From JBBQQG01 sp038216175 (GTDB taxonomy: Bacteria; Patescibacteriota; Saccharimonadia; Saccharimonadales; OMJO01), in NCBI GenBank assembly GCA_038216175.1, contig JBBQQG010000011.1:1-29365 (forward strand): a stretch of 29,365 nucleotides of DNA, written 5' to 3'. Made by a program: the position numbers and the translations under genes. The notes beneath the pieces are model-generated. The model saw only the letters and a list, made by a program, of their open reading frames with translations. It searched no databases and had not been told where the DNA came from. This document shows, one piece after another, positions 7,515 to 15,620 of this stretch. How positions within the stretch are numbered: position 1 is the first letter of the stretch; every line of letters begins with the position of its first letter.

Positions 7515-8428
7515 GTCGTCCCTCCTAATGCAGCTGAAACTGCAGATGCCTCATCGCCGATATGCAACTCAACTGTATTTGACCGACCACCGTTATTTAT
7601 GATTAATGCAGCCGTCCTATTATTGCCTCCAGTATTTCCATCCTCTAAGCAAATTACGATAACTGGATTAAGAGAAAACGAAGAATCAAGAGGTATTGAT
7701 GTGTCTAACAAGTTAACGTGAGCTACTGTGTTTGCCAGACCAGAGGTAAGAGTAGTTCCTGGAATGTAAACTACATTGGTATTTAAAGAACCTGAAACTG
7801 AACTTGAATTAGATTGAGGAAAAGAAGTAAAAAAACCTACCGCACCTCTATTATGTATAATTACCCCTGAAGATAAAGTAATAAGATCCGTGATTCTGAC
7901 GCCAGAATCTAAGGTATCTGCAACAGTCAAATCAACTGGTGGTGATACAGAATTTTTAACGGCAGCTAGAGGATGTGAATCTACAAGATTTGATACCTCG
8001 TTTCCGTTGCTATCTAACCGAGTTCCCACCACCGTGATTAGATTGAACGTCGACGAGTTATTATTAAACTGTAGGACTTTACCTATAAAAGTACAATCTA
8101 TGTTTGTGCCAGGTGTCGATACACCGCTTATAAAGCTTACCTTAGACCCCATAACGGCTCCGTTTAGCGAACAATTAAGATTATTAGTATTAGGGTAAAA
8201 TCCAGTAGATACATCGTTCAAATTGTTAGTAATCCGCGATTGAAATGTTCGGATGCTTTGTGTAAAGCTAGCCTGGGCCTGCCTGCCGCCGATTGTAGTA
8301 AACGCAATTACAAAAAGAACACCTGTCACGGCTAAATAAATCATGACTTCTACTATAGTGTAGCCACTACAATTGTTATCACCCTGCATATACCCAAGTA
8401 TAGCATAAGCTTTATGGGGTAAAATCAC
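7505..8428 (-). CDS. Pseudopilin with prepilin-type N-terminus
   Basis: The protein has a prepilin signal CSG followed by YTIVEVMIYLAVTGVLFVIAF, with Glu at +5. The helix leads into a Ser/Asn/Thr-rich outer domain of about 240 residues with several Cys, similar in size to GspJ/PilW-type minor pilins. The start is uncertain. GTG 8428 directly follows the peptidase stop (TAAGTG) and gives a 22-residue leader (307 residues in all). ATG 8389 gives a nine-residue leader MQGDNNCSG, which is more typical in length. Neither has a clear Shine-Dalgarno site. Confidence 0.72.
   Translation of the reverse strand: MILPHKAYAILGYMQGDNNCSGYTIVEVMIYLAVTGVLFVIAFTTIGGRQAQASFTQSIRTFQSRITNNLNDVSTGFYPNTNNLNCSLNGAVMGSKVSFISGVSTPGTNIDCTFIGKVLQFNNNSSTFNLITVVGTRLDSNGNEVSNLVDSHPLAAVKNSVSPPVDLTVADTLDSGVRITDLITLSSGVIIHNRGAVGFFTSFPQSNSSSVSGSLNTNVVYIPGTTLTSGLANTVAHVNLLDTSIPLDSSFSLNPVIVICLEDGNTGGNNRTAALIINNGGRSNTVELHIGDEASAVSAALGGTTCP
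7521..7526 (-). promoter_or_regulatory. Ribosome binding site that fixes a GTG start
   Basis: AGGAGG on the minus strand lies just upstream of GTG 7514 within the end of the preceding gene. It is the reason for choosing that start for the PilV-like protein. Confidence 0.8.
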
Positions 8429-9259
8429 TTAAAAAATTAAAAACTTTTGCTTATACCAATTTAAGATTATTAAACCAAACAGTTTTGTTACTACTGCCGC
8501 TATTATTAAAAAAGGCCCGAATGGTATCTGACTGTTAGCTCTTGCTCTTTTAGAAAGAAGCAATGGTATTGAAATTACACAGCCTAGCAAAGATGCAATA
8601 AATATCAGAAGAAATGCTGGTAATATTCCTCCTATTAGAAAGCCTAGTAAACCACCTAACCGTACGTCACCTCCTCCTATCCATTTGCCGCTCGAAATCT
8701 GAAATAAAAGATAAAATAACCCACCGACTATTAATAGTCCAAATACACTTTGAATTATTAACCCAAAGCCAGCATGGAAAACTAAAATATCTACTAGAAT
8801 TGAAATTATCCCCAAAATATATAGCGGATAAATAATTTTACTAGGCAGTATCATCCATTTTAAATCATAAACAAATAGTGCTCCAAGTCCTGTGGCGATT
8901 AAAACCCAAAAAATAAAATCAACTAATCCTCTCCCTGAAATAACACGTGGCCAAAAAGCATACAAAAAAACTAATAATATAGACATAAATATTTCAACAA
9001 AGGGACTATCGGGTATAGATTTAGCGCAATACCTACATTTACCACGCAAATAAAGCCAGCTAAAAACAGGAATAAGATCCTTAGCGCCAAGAATATGATT
9101 ACAACTTGGGCACATAGATCGACCTTTAATAATCGATAATTCTTTTCTTCTTTTCCGTGTCATTTTAGAATTGGTTTTAAGCTCGTGTATTCGCCAAACT
9201 AAAGCATTTATAAAACTACCGAGAGCTAAACCTAGAAAAACCAGTATCAAATAAATCAT
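8429..9259 (-). CDS. pilD: Prepilin peptidase (type IV leader peptidase/methyltransferase)
   Basis: This 276-residue polytopic membrane protein cuts prepilins after the Gly and N-methylates the new N-terminus. The N-terminal domain carries four Cys in two CxxC pairs (50/53 and 75/78), the zinc-type loop of PilD/GspO. The aspartyl protease residues fit Asp132 (in FVYDLKWMILPS) and Asp198 (in GGGDVRLGGLLGF). About eight membrane helices are visible. It lies between the major pilin and the minor pilins, which are its likely substrates. A hairpin separates it from the major pilin gene. A TATAGT box eight bases before the ATG may give it its own weak promoter. Confidence 0.93.
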   Translation of the reverse strand: MIYLILVFLGLALGSFINALVWRIHELKTNSKMTRKRRKELSIIKGRSMCPSCNHILGAKDLIPVFSWLYLRGKCRYCAKSIPDSPFVEIFMSILLVFLYAFWPRVISGRGLVDFIFWVLIATGLGALFVYDLKWMILPSKIIYPLYILGIISILVDILVFHAGFGLIIQSVFGLLIVGGLFYLLFQISSGKWIGGGDVRLGGLLGFLIGGILPAFLLIFIASLLGCVISIPLLLSKRARANSQIPFGPFLIIAAVVTKLFGLIILNWYKQKFLIF

Positions 9260-9276
9260 TTAACTCTACTATATCA

Positions 9277-9300
9277 AAAGCGACCATTACTGGCCGCTTT
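9277..9300 (-). terminator. Hairpin terminator after the major pilin gene
   Basis: AAAGCG at 9277-9282 pairs with CGCTTT at 9295-9300, with two further G-C pairs after one mismatch. On the minus strand the stem ends in CTTTTGATAT. The U-run is short, so partial termination is likely: it would keep the pilin mRNA abundant and reduce readthrough into pilD and the minor pilins. Confidence 0.55.
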
Positions 9301-9326
9301 AATCTGTATCTTATTATATTTTATTT

Positions 9327-9803
9327 TTACGATCCGACACACTGTTGAACTCTAGCTCCCGAGCTGCTTTCGATATTGAACACCCCGACAATTGTCCTAG
9401 TGCTAGCGCCGGTAGCAACTGCTGCATTGTTGCTACAAAATGCATTATTGGCAATTGTAACGTCGCTTATAGTTGCGGGTTGAGGCACAGCAGCGGCAGA
9501 TGCTTGATATAACCACGCTATGTTAGCAGTTTGGTAAAAACCTGTCGTTACCTGCGTGCTAGCAAACTGTGTATTAAACACACCGGTAGCTGTAGGTACG
9601 CTTCCATTATTGTTATTAGCATATTCCTGCACTGCTGCGAGGAGTTTAGCGACATCATTTCGACGCTGAGTATTTCTTGAATTTCGCTGCAAGGCAGGAA
9701 CTGCCAGGAATACTATTAGAAGAATTAGTCCGGCAATAGCAAGAACTATCATCACTTCGATTATAGTGAAGCCCTCTGTTCGTTTTCTTAATTGTTTAAA
9801 CAC
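9327..9803 (-). CDS. pilA: Major type IV pilin
   Basis: The 158-residue protein has leader MFKQLRKRTEG and then FTIIEVMIVLAIAGLILLIV, a textbook prepilin signal with Glu at +5. An alpha-helical stalk continues (NSRNTQRRNDVAKLLAAVQEY). The Ala/Thr/Asn-rich globular part ends with two Cys (FCSNNA and QQCVGS) that could close a D-region disulfide. Translation starts at GTG 9803 with the strongest ribosome site in the locus (GGGAGGG). A TATAAT box lies upstream in the gap after pilC, and a hairpin terminator follows. Own promoter, strong ribosome site and small size all fit the abundant filament subunit. Confidence 0.9.
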   Translation of the reverse strand: MFKQLRKRTEGFTIIEVMIVLAIAGLILLIVFLAVPALQRNSRNTQRRNDVAKLLAAVQEYANNNNGSVPTATGVFNTQFASTQVTTGFYQTANIAWLYQASAAAVPQPATISDVTIANNAFCSNNAAVATGASTRTIVGVFNIESSSGARVQQCVGS

Positions 9804-9810
9804 TGTTATA

Positions 9811-9817
9811 CCCTCCC
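9811..9817 (-). promoter_or_regulatory. Strong ribosome binding site of the major pilin
   Basis: GGGAGGG on the minus strand lies seven bases before GTG 9803. It decides the start codon and suggests high translation. Confidence 0.8.
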
Positions 9818-9826
9818 TAGGAATTT

Positions 9827-9832
9827 ATTATA
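9827..9832 (-). promoter_or_regulatory. Candidate -10 box of the major pilin gene
   Basis: TATAAT on the minus strand sits in the 73-base gap between pilC and pilA and would give a leader of about 20 bases that includes the GGGAGGG site. No good -35 hexamer is visible. Confidence 0.45.
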
Positions 9833-9876
9833 CTTATGTTAACGATATTACGACGCTTATGCTATAAATGCAAGCT

Positions 9877-11094
9877 CTATTTTATTACCCCTTTCCCGAC
9901 TAAACCATAAACTGGTAGTAGAATAGCGGCAACTATAGTCATAGCGACAATACCCATAACAATCATCAGCACTGGTTCAATTAAAGTTGATACAGTTTTG
10001 ATCTGCTCATCAACTTCTTTTTCATAATACGTCGCTATTTTTTCGAGCATAGCTTCCATTGATCCGGACTGTTCGCCTATTCTTAACATATTAGGGACAA
10101 GTTCAAGGAAATTTCGGTCGTTAGTCAAAGAATCTGACAAAGATTTACCGCCTTTGACTAAATCTCCGGCCCGCTTTAGCGATTCGGAAATTTGCATATT
10201 ATTAACTGCCCGAGCAGTAATTTCTATGACTTGTAACAGCGGAACACCACTCGAGACCAATGTTGTCGCAGTTCTTGCAAATCTGGCCATATAAACTTTC
10301 ATAAATAACGGTCCTACCGGCCATATTCTCATCTTTAAATTGTCTACTATCCGCTTTCCACCCAAAGTCCTCATCCAGCGCGTACCGAATACCCCACTTA
10401 ATGCAAGAATTATAATAGCTAGCCACCAATACTTTGTTAAAAAGTGTGATGCTGCCAAAAGAATAACTGTAACTAATGGCAAGTTAGCACCCGGTAGATC
10501 TTTATATAAAACCTCAACCTGTGGAAGCACTTTAACAAGCATAAATCCGACAACAAGTGCCATTACAAAAAGTACAACCGCTGGGTAAACTAAAGCACCC
10601 CTAACTTTACTAAGTATTTCTGCATCTTTTTCTTGTTGATCGGCAATTCTTTCTAGTGATTTATCTAGTGTTCCAGATATCTCTCCGGCAGCAATTAAAC
10701 TGACGAATACTTCATTAAATACATTTGGATGACGACCTAAAGATGCCGAAAAAGAAGACCCCGATTCTACGTCAGAGATAATCCTACTGACAATTATTTT
10801 TAATGGCTTACTGGTCGACTGGGCCATTACACTTCTAAGACTCTGTACAAGCGGTAGCCCGGCGTTGATTAAAGTAGATAATTGCCTGGCAAATAATATA
10901 CGATCTTTAGTTTTTACACGGTTAAAAATTCGCGCAATTCCCTTAGTCGTATCGTTTTGAAGACTTATTTCAATCGGTACTTGGCCTTGCAACTTAATAG
11001 TTTTAGCAGCAGACGCTTCGCTGTCGGCTTGAACAGTTGATTTTACTTTTTGGCCAGTAACCGAGTCACGCGCTGTATATTTATAAGTTAGCAT
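9877..11094 (-). CDS. pilC: Type IV pilus inner-membrane platform protein PilC (GspF family)
   Basis: This 405-residue protein has an N-terminal region YKYTARDSVTGQKVKSTVQA, then two T2SF domains (about 70-195 and 270-395), each followed by membrane helices near 170-190, 215-235 and 375-398. The repeated elements FARQLSTLINAGLPLVQSL and FARTATTLVSSGVPLLQVI are the paired signature of the family. It couples the PilB and PilT ATPases to the growing or shrinking pilus. The ATG is preceded by GAGGGG at five bases. The stop of pilT lies one base before the ATG, so pilB, pilT and pilC are one operon. Length is typical. Confidence 0.95.
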   Translation of the reverse strand: MLTYKYTARDSVTGQKVKSTVQADSEASAAKTIKLQGQVPIEISLQNDTTKGIARIFNRVKTKDRILFARQLSTLINAGLPLVQSLRSVMAQSTSKPLKIIVSRIISDVESGSSFSASLGRHPNVFNEVFVSLIAAGEISGTLDKSLERIADQQEKDAEILSKVRGALVYPAVVLFVMALVVGFMLVKVLPQVEVLYKDLPGANLPLVTVILLAASHFLTKYWWLAIIILALSGVFGTRWMRTLGGKRIVDNLKMRIWPVGPLFMKVYMARFARTATTLVSSGVPLLQVIEITARAVNNMQISESLKRAGDLVKGGKSLSDSLTNDRNFLELVPNMLRIGEQSGSMEAMLEKIATYYEKEVDEQIKTVSTLIEPVLMIVMGIVAMTIVAAILLPVYGLVGKGVIK

Positions 11095-11095
11095 T

Positions 11096-12163
11096 CTAGC
11101 CCCTCATTAGCCGATCAAGTTCAGAAATATCAACCGCATAATTTCTTGCTTCGTCGTAACTTATAGTTCCATTATGGATTAGGCTAACTAGAGTCTTATC
11201 CATTGACTGCATACCTAACTCTCCGCCTGTTTGAATCACAGCTTCAAGTTGATGGCTCTTTCCTTCTCTTACTATGTTTCTTACTGCAGGCGTTACTATT
11301 AGAACCTCTGCAGCAGCAGTACGGCCGCCGCCTATAGACGGAATAAGCCTTTGCGAACATATTGCCATTAAAATATTAGACAACTGAGCCCTGATCTGCG
11401 GCTGCTGGTGCGGTGGAAAAACATCTATCATACGATCTACACTTTGAGCAGCTGAATTTGTATGAAGCGTGGCAAGTACTAAATGTCCGGTCTCAGCAAT
11501 CGTAATCGCAGCTGCAATCGTCTCAAGGTCGCGCATCTCACCGATTAGTACTACATCAGGGTCCTGTCTTAAGCTACTTCTTAAAGCAGCGCTGAACGAA
11601 TATGTATCATAATGCACTTCTCGTTGCACAATCACTGACTTTTTAGACCGATGAGTAAATTCTATTGGATCTTCGATCGTTACTATATGCACGGCACGTT
11701 CTAAATTAATCTTATGAATTATGGCCGCTAGTGTGGTAGATTTTCCGGAACCGGTTGGGCCTGTAACTAGTACTAGGCCTCTGGGATAGTTTGCGAATTT
11801 AGTGACTATTTCCGGTAAGCCGAGTTGTTCAATTGATAATAATTCGTTTGGAATAAGTCTAAGTGCAGCAGCTAAATTTCCACGTTCATGAAATGCGTTG
11901 ACACGAAAACGTCCCAAATCACCGAATGCAAAACTAAAATCGAATTCTTTATCCTTTAATAAGATCTGCTTCTGGTCTTCGTCAAGTATTGCAAATACCA
12001 AATTTTCAAGTGACTCTTCTGTTAAATTTGCAGTTGACGGTACCGGAATTAGTTCCCCATCGACTCGTAACATAGGTGGTATGCCTACTTGTAAGTGAAG
12101 ATCAGACGCCTTTCGTTTAACAACCTCTTCAAGTAATAACTCAATCTTTAGATTATCGTGCAT
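11096..12163 (-). CDS. pilT: Pilus retraction ATPase PilT
   Basis: This 355-residue hexameric ATPase drives pilus retraction and twitching. It has a PAS-like N-domain (1-100), Walker A GPTGSGKST (135-143), an Asp box (IVTIEDPIEF), Walker B (DPDVVLIGEMRD) and a His box (GHLVLATLHTNSA). The C-terminal AVRNIVRE (293-300) matches the AIRNLIRE motif that is needed for retraction in PilT, which separates it from PilB. An AAGGAG site six bases before the ATG is strong. It sits between pilB and pilC, 17 bases after pilB. Its presence argues that the pili are dynamic. Confidence 0.95.
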   Translation of the reverse strand: MHDNLKIELLLEEVVKRKASDLHLQVGIPPMLRVDGELIPVPSTANLTEESLENLVFAILDEDQKQILLKDKEFDFSFAFGDLGRFRVNAFHERGNLAAALRLIPNELLSIEQLGLPEIVTKFANYPRGLVLVTGPTGSGKSTTLAAIIHKINLERAVHIVTIEDPIEFTHRSKKSVIVQREVHYDTYSFSAALRSSLRQDPDVVLIGEMRDLETIAAAITIAETGHLVLATLHTNSAAQSVDRMIDVFPPHQQPQIRAQLSNILMAICSQRLIPSIGGGRTAAAEVLIVTPAVRNIVREGKSHQLEAVIQTGGELGMQSMDKTLVSLIHNGTISYDEARNYAVDISELDRLMRG

Positions 12164-12180
12164 TTTTTCTCCTTTGTTTT

Positions 12181-13971
12181 CTATGCATTATCATCAGCAG
12201 CCACCCTATTTACTTCGGCTATCGTAGTTTTACCAGCTAAAGCTTTAAAATATCCGTCTTCGCGCATTGTTAACATCCCTTGTTCCTTTTGTGCTGCTTT
12301 TTGAATATCATTTGTAGTAGATCTTTTTAATATTAATTCTTGAATTTTATCGGTGATTTCAAATACTTCATAAAGACCCATACGACCTTTAAACCCATTC
12401 GGGCTATTTGCGTTATCTTTGCCCTTAAATAAAGTATAAGCGTTTTGACCCTTAAGTGGCAAATTATCGAATCCTAAATCTGTTTGAACAGCATTCTTAG
12501 CATCATCATTTTCCGGCAACATATCGCCGATCGTCACATTTATAGCTTCAGTTTCAGCTTTATCTGATTGATATTCTTCTTTTTCTTCAGTAATTTTTCT
12601 TACCAGTCGTTGTCCGATAACAGTATGTACAGTTGATGCAATCAAAAAGGGCTCAATTCCCATATCTAGCAATCTTGGAAGAATACCGGCAGCTGAATTA
12701 GTATGAAGCGTGGAAAATACCAAGTGTCCAGTTAATGCTGCCTGTACAGCTAAAGTCGCAGTTTCCTTATCTCTAATTTCTCCAACCATTATTACATTAG
12801 GATCTTGTCTTAAAATCGATCTGAGACCGGCAGCGAAACTTAAGCCTACTGCAGAATTAACTTGAATTTGGTTAATCCCGTCCATCTTATACTCTACCGG
12901 GTCTTCAAGAGTAACAATGTTTATAGAATCGTCTTTAATCTCTTGTAACAATGCGTATAGTGAAGTGGACTTACCTGATCCAGTCGGTCCCGAAGTTAGG
13001 ATCATACCGTTAGGTCTTTCTAAGCCGCTCCGTATTGCTCTTAGTGCCCTGCCTCGATAGCCCATATCCTCTAACTTGAAACTTGTACCACTTTTATCCA
13101 GTAACCTAATGACTACTTGTTCACCCCAGACTACTGGCGCTATTGCTATTCGAAGATCGATTGCTCTATTGGCAACCTTTACTGTAAACTGTCCGTCTTG
13201 TGGAATTCTATGCTCGTCTATTTTCAAGTTCGAGAGTATTTTTATTCTTGAGATTATCGGCGGTTCTGTCGCTTTTGGTAATTTCATCATTTCTCGAAGT
13301 ACACCATCTACTCTTACTCTAACCACTAAATCCCTTTCCCTGGGCTCAATATGAATGTCGCTTGCTCGATTTTTGGCCGCATACTCTAATATTGCAGTCA
13401 ATATTTTACTTATCGGTGAATCTTGAACAATACTAGTTATTTTTTTATCGTTTTCAGCATTTTTATCTACAACTAGGTCTTCAACGTCTTTTTGATCAGA
13501 AAAAACGTCTGTAACATCTTTATCGATTTGAGCATTGTACTGTGCAAGCACTTGCCGTATACCACCTTCACTTGCAGCATAAACTTTTAAAGGCCTACCA
13601 ATTTTATTAGATAGAAAATCTACTGCTTGTACATTGTCGGCGTCCAACATTGCAACAACTAAATTGTTATGCATTTCGCCTAAAGGTACTGCCATATATC
13701 GCTCAGCATACTCTTGAGGTAATAGCGCCAGTGCATCCGGTGAAATTTTAACGTCGCTTAAATTCACATATGGAGCTTTAGTTACTTTTGCTATAGTCTT
13801 TGTCAGCGTTTCATCTGTAATAAATTTTCCGTTTACCAAAAATGAAAATAAGGTAGACTTTGAAGCTTCAGCATTCTTTCTTATTTCTTCTAGCTGAGTC
13901 TGAGTCAATATACCATCAGAAATAAGCACCTCTTCAACTTGTTTTTCTGTGGTAGCGGATAGAACGCTCAT
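12181..13971 (-). CDS. pilB: Pilus extension ATPase PilB (GspE family)
   Basis: This 596-residue ATPase powers pilin polymerisation. The order is an MshEN/T2SSE N-terminal domain (about 10-145), a linker, N2 (185-300), Walker A GPTGSGKST (328-336), Asp box (IVTLEDPVEYKMDG), Walker B (DPNVIMVGEIRD), His box (GHLVFSTLHTNSA) and the C-terminal GRMGLYEVFEI. The tetracysteine zinc site usual between the His box and GRxGxYE is absent. An acidic, low-complexity stretch (about residues 461-527) takes its place, and the whole protein has no Cys. A GGATAA site precedes the ATG. It lies 12 bases after the 79-residue gene. Confidence 0.95.
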   Translation of the reverse strand: MSVLSATTEKQVEEVLISDGILTQTQLEEIRKNAEASKSTLFSFLVNGKFITDETLTKTIAKVTKAPYVNLSDVKISPDALALLPQEYAERYMAVPLGEMHNNLVVAMLDADNVQAVDFLSNKIGRPLKVYAASEGGIRQVLAQYNAQIDKDVTDVFSDQKDVEDLVVDKNAENDKKITSIVQDSPISKILTAILEYAAKNRASDIHIEPRERDLVVRVRVDGVLREMMKLPKATEPPIISRIKILSNLKIDEHRIPQDGQFTVKVANRAIDLRIAIAPVVWGEQVVIRLLDKSGTSFKLEDMGYRGRALRAIRSGLERPNGMILTSGPTGSGKSTSLYALLQEIKDDSINIVTLEDPVEYKMDGINQIQVNSAVGLSFAAGLRSILRQDPNVIMVGEIRDKETATLAVQAALTGHLVFSTLHTNSAAGILPRLLDMGIEPFLIASTVHTVIGQRLVRKITEEKEEYQSDKAETEAINVTIGDMLPENDDAKNAVQTDLGFDNLPLKGQNAYTLFKGKDNANSPNGFKGRMGLYEVFEITDKIQELILKRSTTNDIQKAAQKEQGMLTMREDGYFKALAGKTTIAEVNRVAADDNA

Positions 13972-13983
13972 TAAATAATTATC

Positions 13984-14223
13984 CTATTGAAATGGTGAAG
14001 GATTTGGATTTTCACCTATTTGTATCAATTTTGTTGGATTTATAGAATCTTTATTGAAATACTTCGGGTCTGGCTTAGCAAAATCACTAGTTATGCTGTC
14101 GACTACTTCTACCTTAGCTGAACGGTGTTTAGGTGAGCTGATTAAACTGTTAGAAATTAAAATAGAAGCAAATGCACTAATGATTATCACTACAGAAATT
14201 AAAATTATATCTTTTTGTTTCAT
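13984..14223 (-). CDS. Small single-pass membrane protein of the pilus operon
   Basis: The 79-residue protein has a basic start (MKQKD) and one membrane helix (about 6-28). A short outer tail follows, rich in Pro, Asn and Ser (PKYFNKDSINPTKLIQIGENPNPSPFQ). There is no Cys, so it is not a lipoprotein. It overlaps the end of pilO by ATGA and ends 12 bases before pilB. It lies directly after pilO, the slot that holds pilP in diderm bacteria, but it shows none of the PilP features. Tight coupling suggests a role in the PilN/PilO platform. I do not recognise the family. Confidence 0.7.
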   Translation of the reverse strand: MKQKDIILISVVIIISAFASILISNSLISSPKHRSAKVEVVDSITSDFAKPDPKYFNKDSINPTKLIQIGENPNPSPFQ

Positions 14224-14900
14224 TTGACGTCCTTCAATGTAATATTCAATGTTTTTGATGGCTGATAATAAGTGTTGGCAAGTAGAGTCAAAGCTATTTC
14301 TTTATCGCTGCTTGTAAGGCTCATAGAGTTTACTTGTATTGGTCTTATAGAATGCTCAAGCACACCAATAAACGACTGAATTGATACATACGATCCAGTG
14401 ATACCAACCTGAAAAGGCATCGGTACTGCTTGTGGCAAAGCTGCAGCCGTAGAAGTTGAATCTTGTGCTATCTCATCATCATTGCCTGAAATAACGTCTA
14501 TTTTATAATTGCCATTCGTTAATATTTTTTCTAAGCTGGTTGCCAGAGCCGGAAAATCGTATTTACTGGGAAGAGCATCTAATATTAACCGGGCATTGTC
14601 ACCATCTTTATCGCCATTTCCAGCCGGATTCCCACCAAGCAGGTTTTCACTAGTATTTTCAAATGCTTTATATTGAGTTTGTAAAATTGTTACTGATTTT
14701 AAGTTAGCATCCAACTGTTTTTTTGCTTTTTCTTTCTCAGCAATCACCCTAGATTGATAATTTCGCTGGCTTAAAAGCGCCTTGCTGGCAACTAAACTAA
14801 ATACTGTTACGAAAGAAGCTACGGCAATCACGATGACAATTAAGGCAGTCGTTTTATTAACTTGGACTCTTTTTGAATTTACAGAAGTAATTATCGACAT
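14220..14900 (-). CDS. pilO: PilO-like pilus platform protein
   Basis: The 226-residue protein has a short cytoplasmic tail, a membrane helix (about 17-40), a coiled-coil (AEKEKAKKQLDANLKSVTILQTQYKAF, split by family convention) and a ferredoxin-like outer domain ending in a beta-rich part (FQVGITGSYVSIQSFIGVLEH). This is the standard layout of PilO, which pairs with PilN to link PilM and PilC to the filament. It lies nine bases after pilN and overlaps the next gene by ATGA. Assignment rests on topology and position, since PilO sequences are poorly conserved. Confidence 0.82.
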   Translation of the reverse strand: MSIITSVNSKRVQVNKTTALIVIVIAVASFVTVFSLVASKALLSQRNYQSRVIAEKEKAKKQLDANLKSVTILQTQYKAFENTSENLLGGNPAGNGDKDGDNARLILDALPSKYDFPALATSLEKILTNGNYKIDVISGNDDEIAQDSTSTAAALPQAVPMPFQVGITGSYVSIQSFIGVLEHSIRPIQVNSMSLTSSDKEIALTLLANTYYQPSKTLNITLKDVK

Positions 14901-14909
14901 GATTATTCC

Positions 14910-15620
14910 CTATTGTGCCTGCGTTGCATTATTAGTTGTTGTTGGTGCACTAAACAAATCGTTAGGCTTCTCAGTCTCGGAACGTGTACTTGTTATTTTC
15001 GGAACGCTAAGTATCGGTAAGGCCGCATTGTTAAAAATAGCCGGATCAAAGAAAAGAGTCACCGAATAAGTTGCTTTTTTCTTAGCGTCAGTATCGTCGC
15101 TGGAAAGACCAAAAGAAGATAAAACAACTTTATTAAATGCTGGGGCCGGAACTGTTTGAGTATCGGTTGTATAGTTAGTAAATTTAAGTGTATCGACAAA
15201 TTTATTTATAGTGCTTAGCGCATCGGCATTGCCATTAATATTCATAGTATTTTGAACAAAATCAACATCTATTTTTTGAACCGACAACGTATTTGGAGTT
15301 AGTTTCGTTAAATCGTCAAATAACCGAGAGACTACCGGTTTTTTACTATGTAACGCCGACAAGCTGTTAATTTGATTTTGAATAGTTAATACTTTATTGA
15401 GTTCTGGCGTTTTCTGAAGTGTTTGGCTTTCATTATTTATATCTTTACTTAAATCTGAAAGGTGTTTCTTTTGAAATACTAAAACTCCGAGAATAAGCAG
15501 TACCAAAATAGCCAAAGATACTCCTGACACTATAACCGCACCTAATATAACAAGGTGCTTATTACGCCGTGCCTTTATGTACGTCATTTTTATATCTGGC
15601 AAGAGATTGAATTGTATCAT
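14910..15620 (-). CDS. pilN: PilN-like pilus platform protein
   Basis: The 236-residue protein begins MIQFNLLPDIK, the short cytoplasmic motif by which PilN binds PilM. A membrane helix follows (about 26-49), then a coiled-coil and a ferredoxin-like outer domain (LSVQKIDVDFVQNTMNINGNA and similar strands). The C-terminal tail is Thr/Asn/Pro-rich and probably disordered. It overlaps pilM by ATGA, indicating translational coupling and stoichiometric production. Confidence 0.88.
   Translation of the reverse strand: MIQFNLLPDIKMTYIKARRNKHLVILGAVIVSGVSLAILVLLILGVLVFQKKHLSDLSKDINNESQTLQKTPELNKVLTIQNQINSLSALHSKKPVVSRLFDDLTKLTPNTLSVQKIDVDFVQNTMNINGNADALSTINKFVDTLKFTNYTTDTQTVPAPAFNKVVLSSFGLSSDDTDAKKKATYSVTLFFDPAIFNNAALPILSVPKITSTRSETEKPNDLFSAPTTTNNATQAQ

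Noticed and set aside
15617..15620. Possible recoding of TGA as Gly, as in some CPR lineages.
   Set aside because: TGA serves as a normal stop in pilM, pilO and a pseudopilin gene, where reading through would disrupt the coupled ATGA overlaps.
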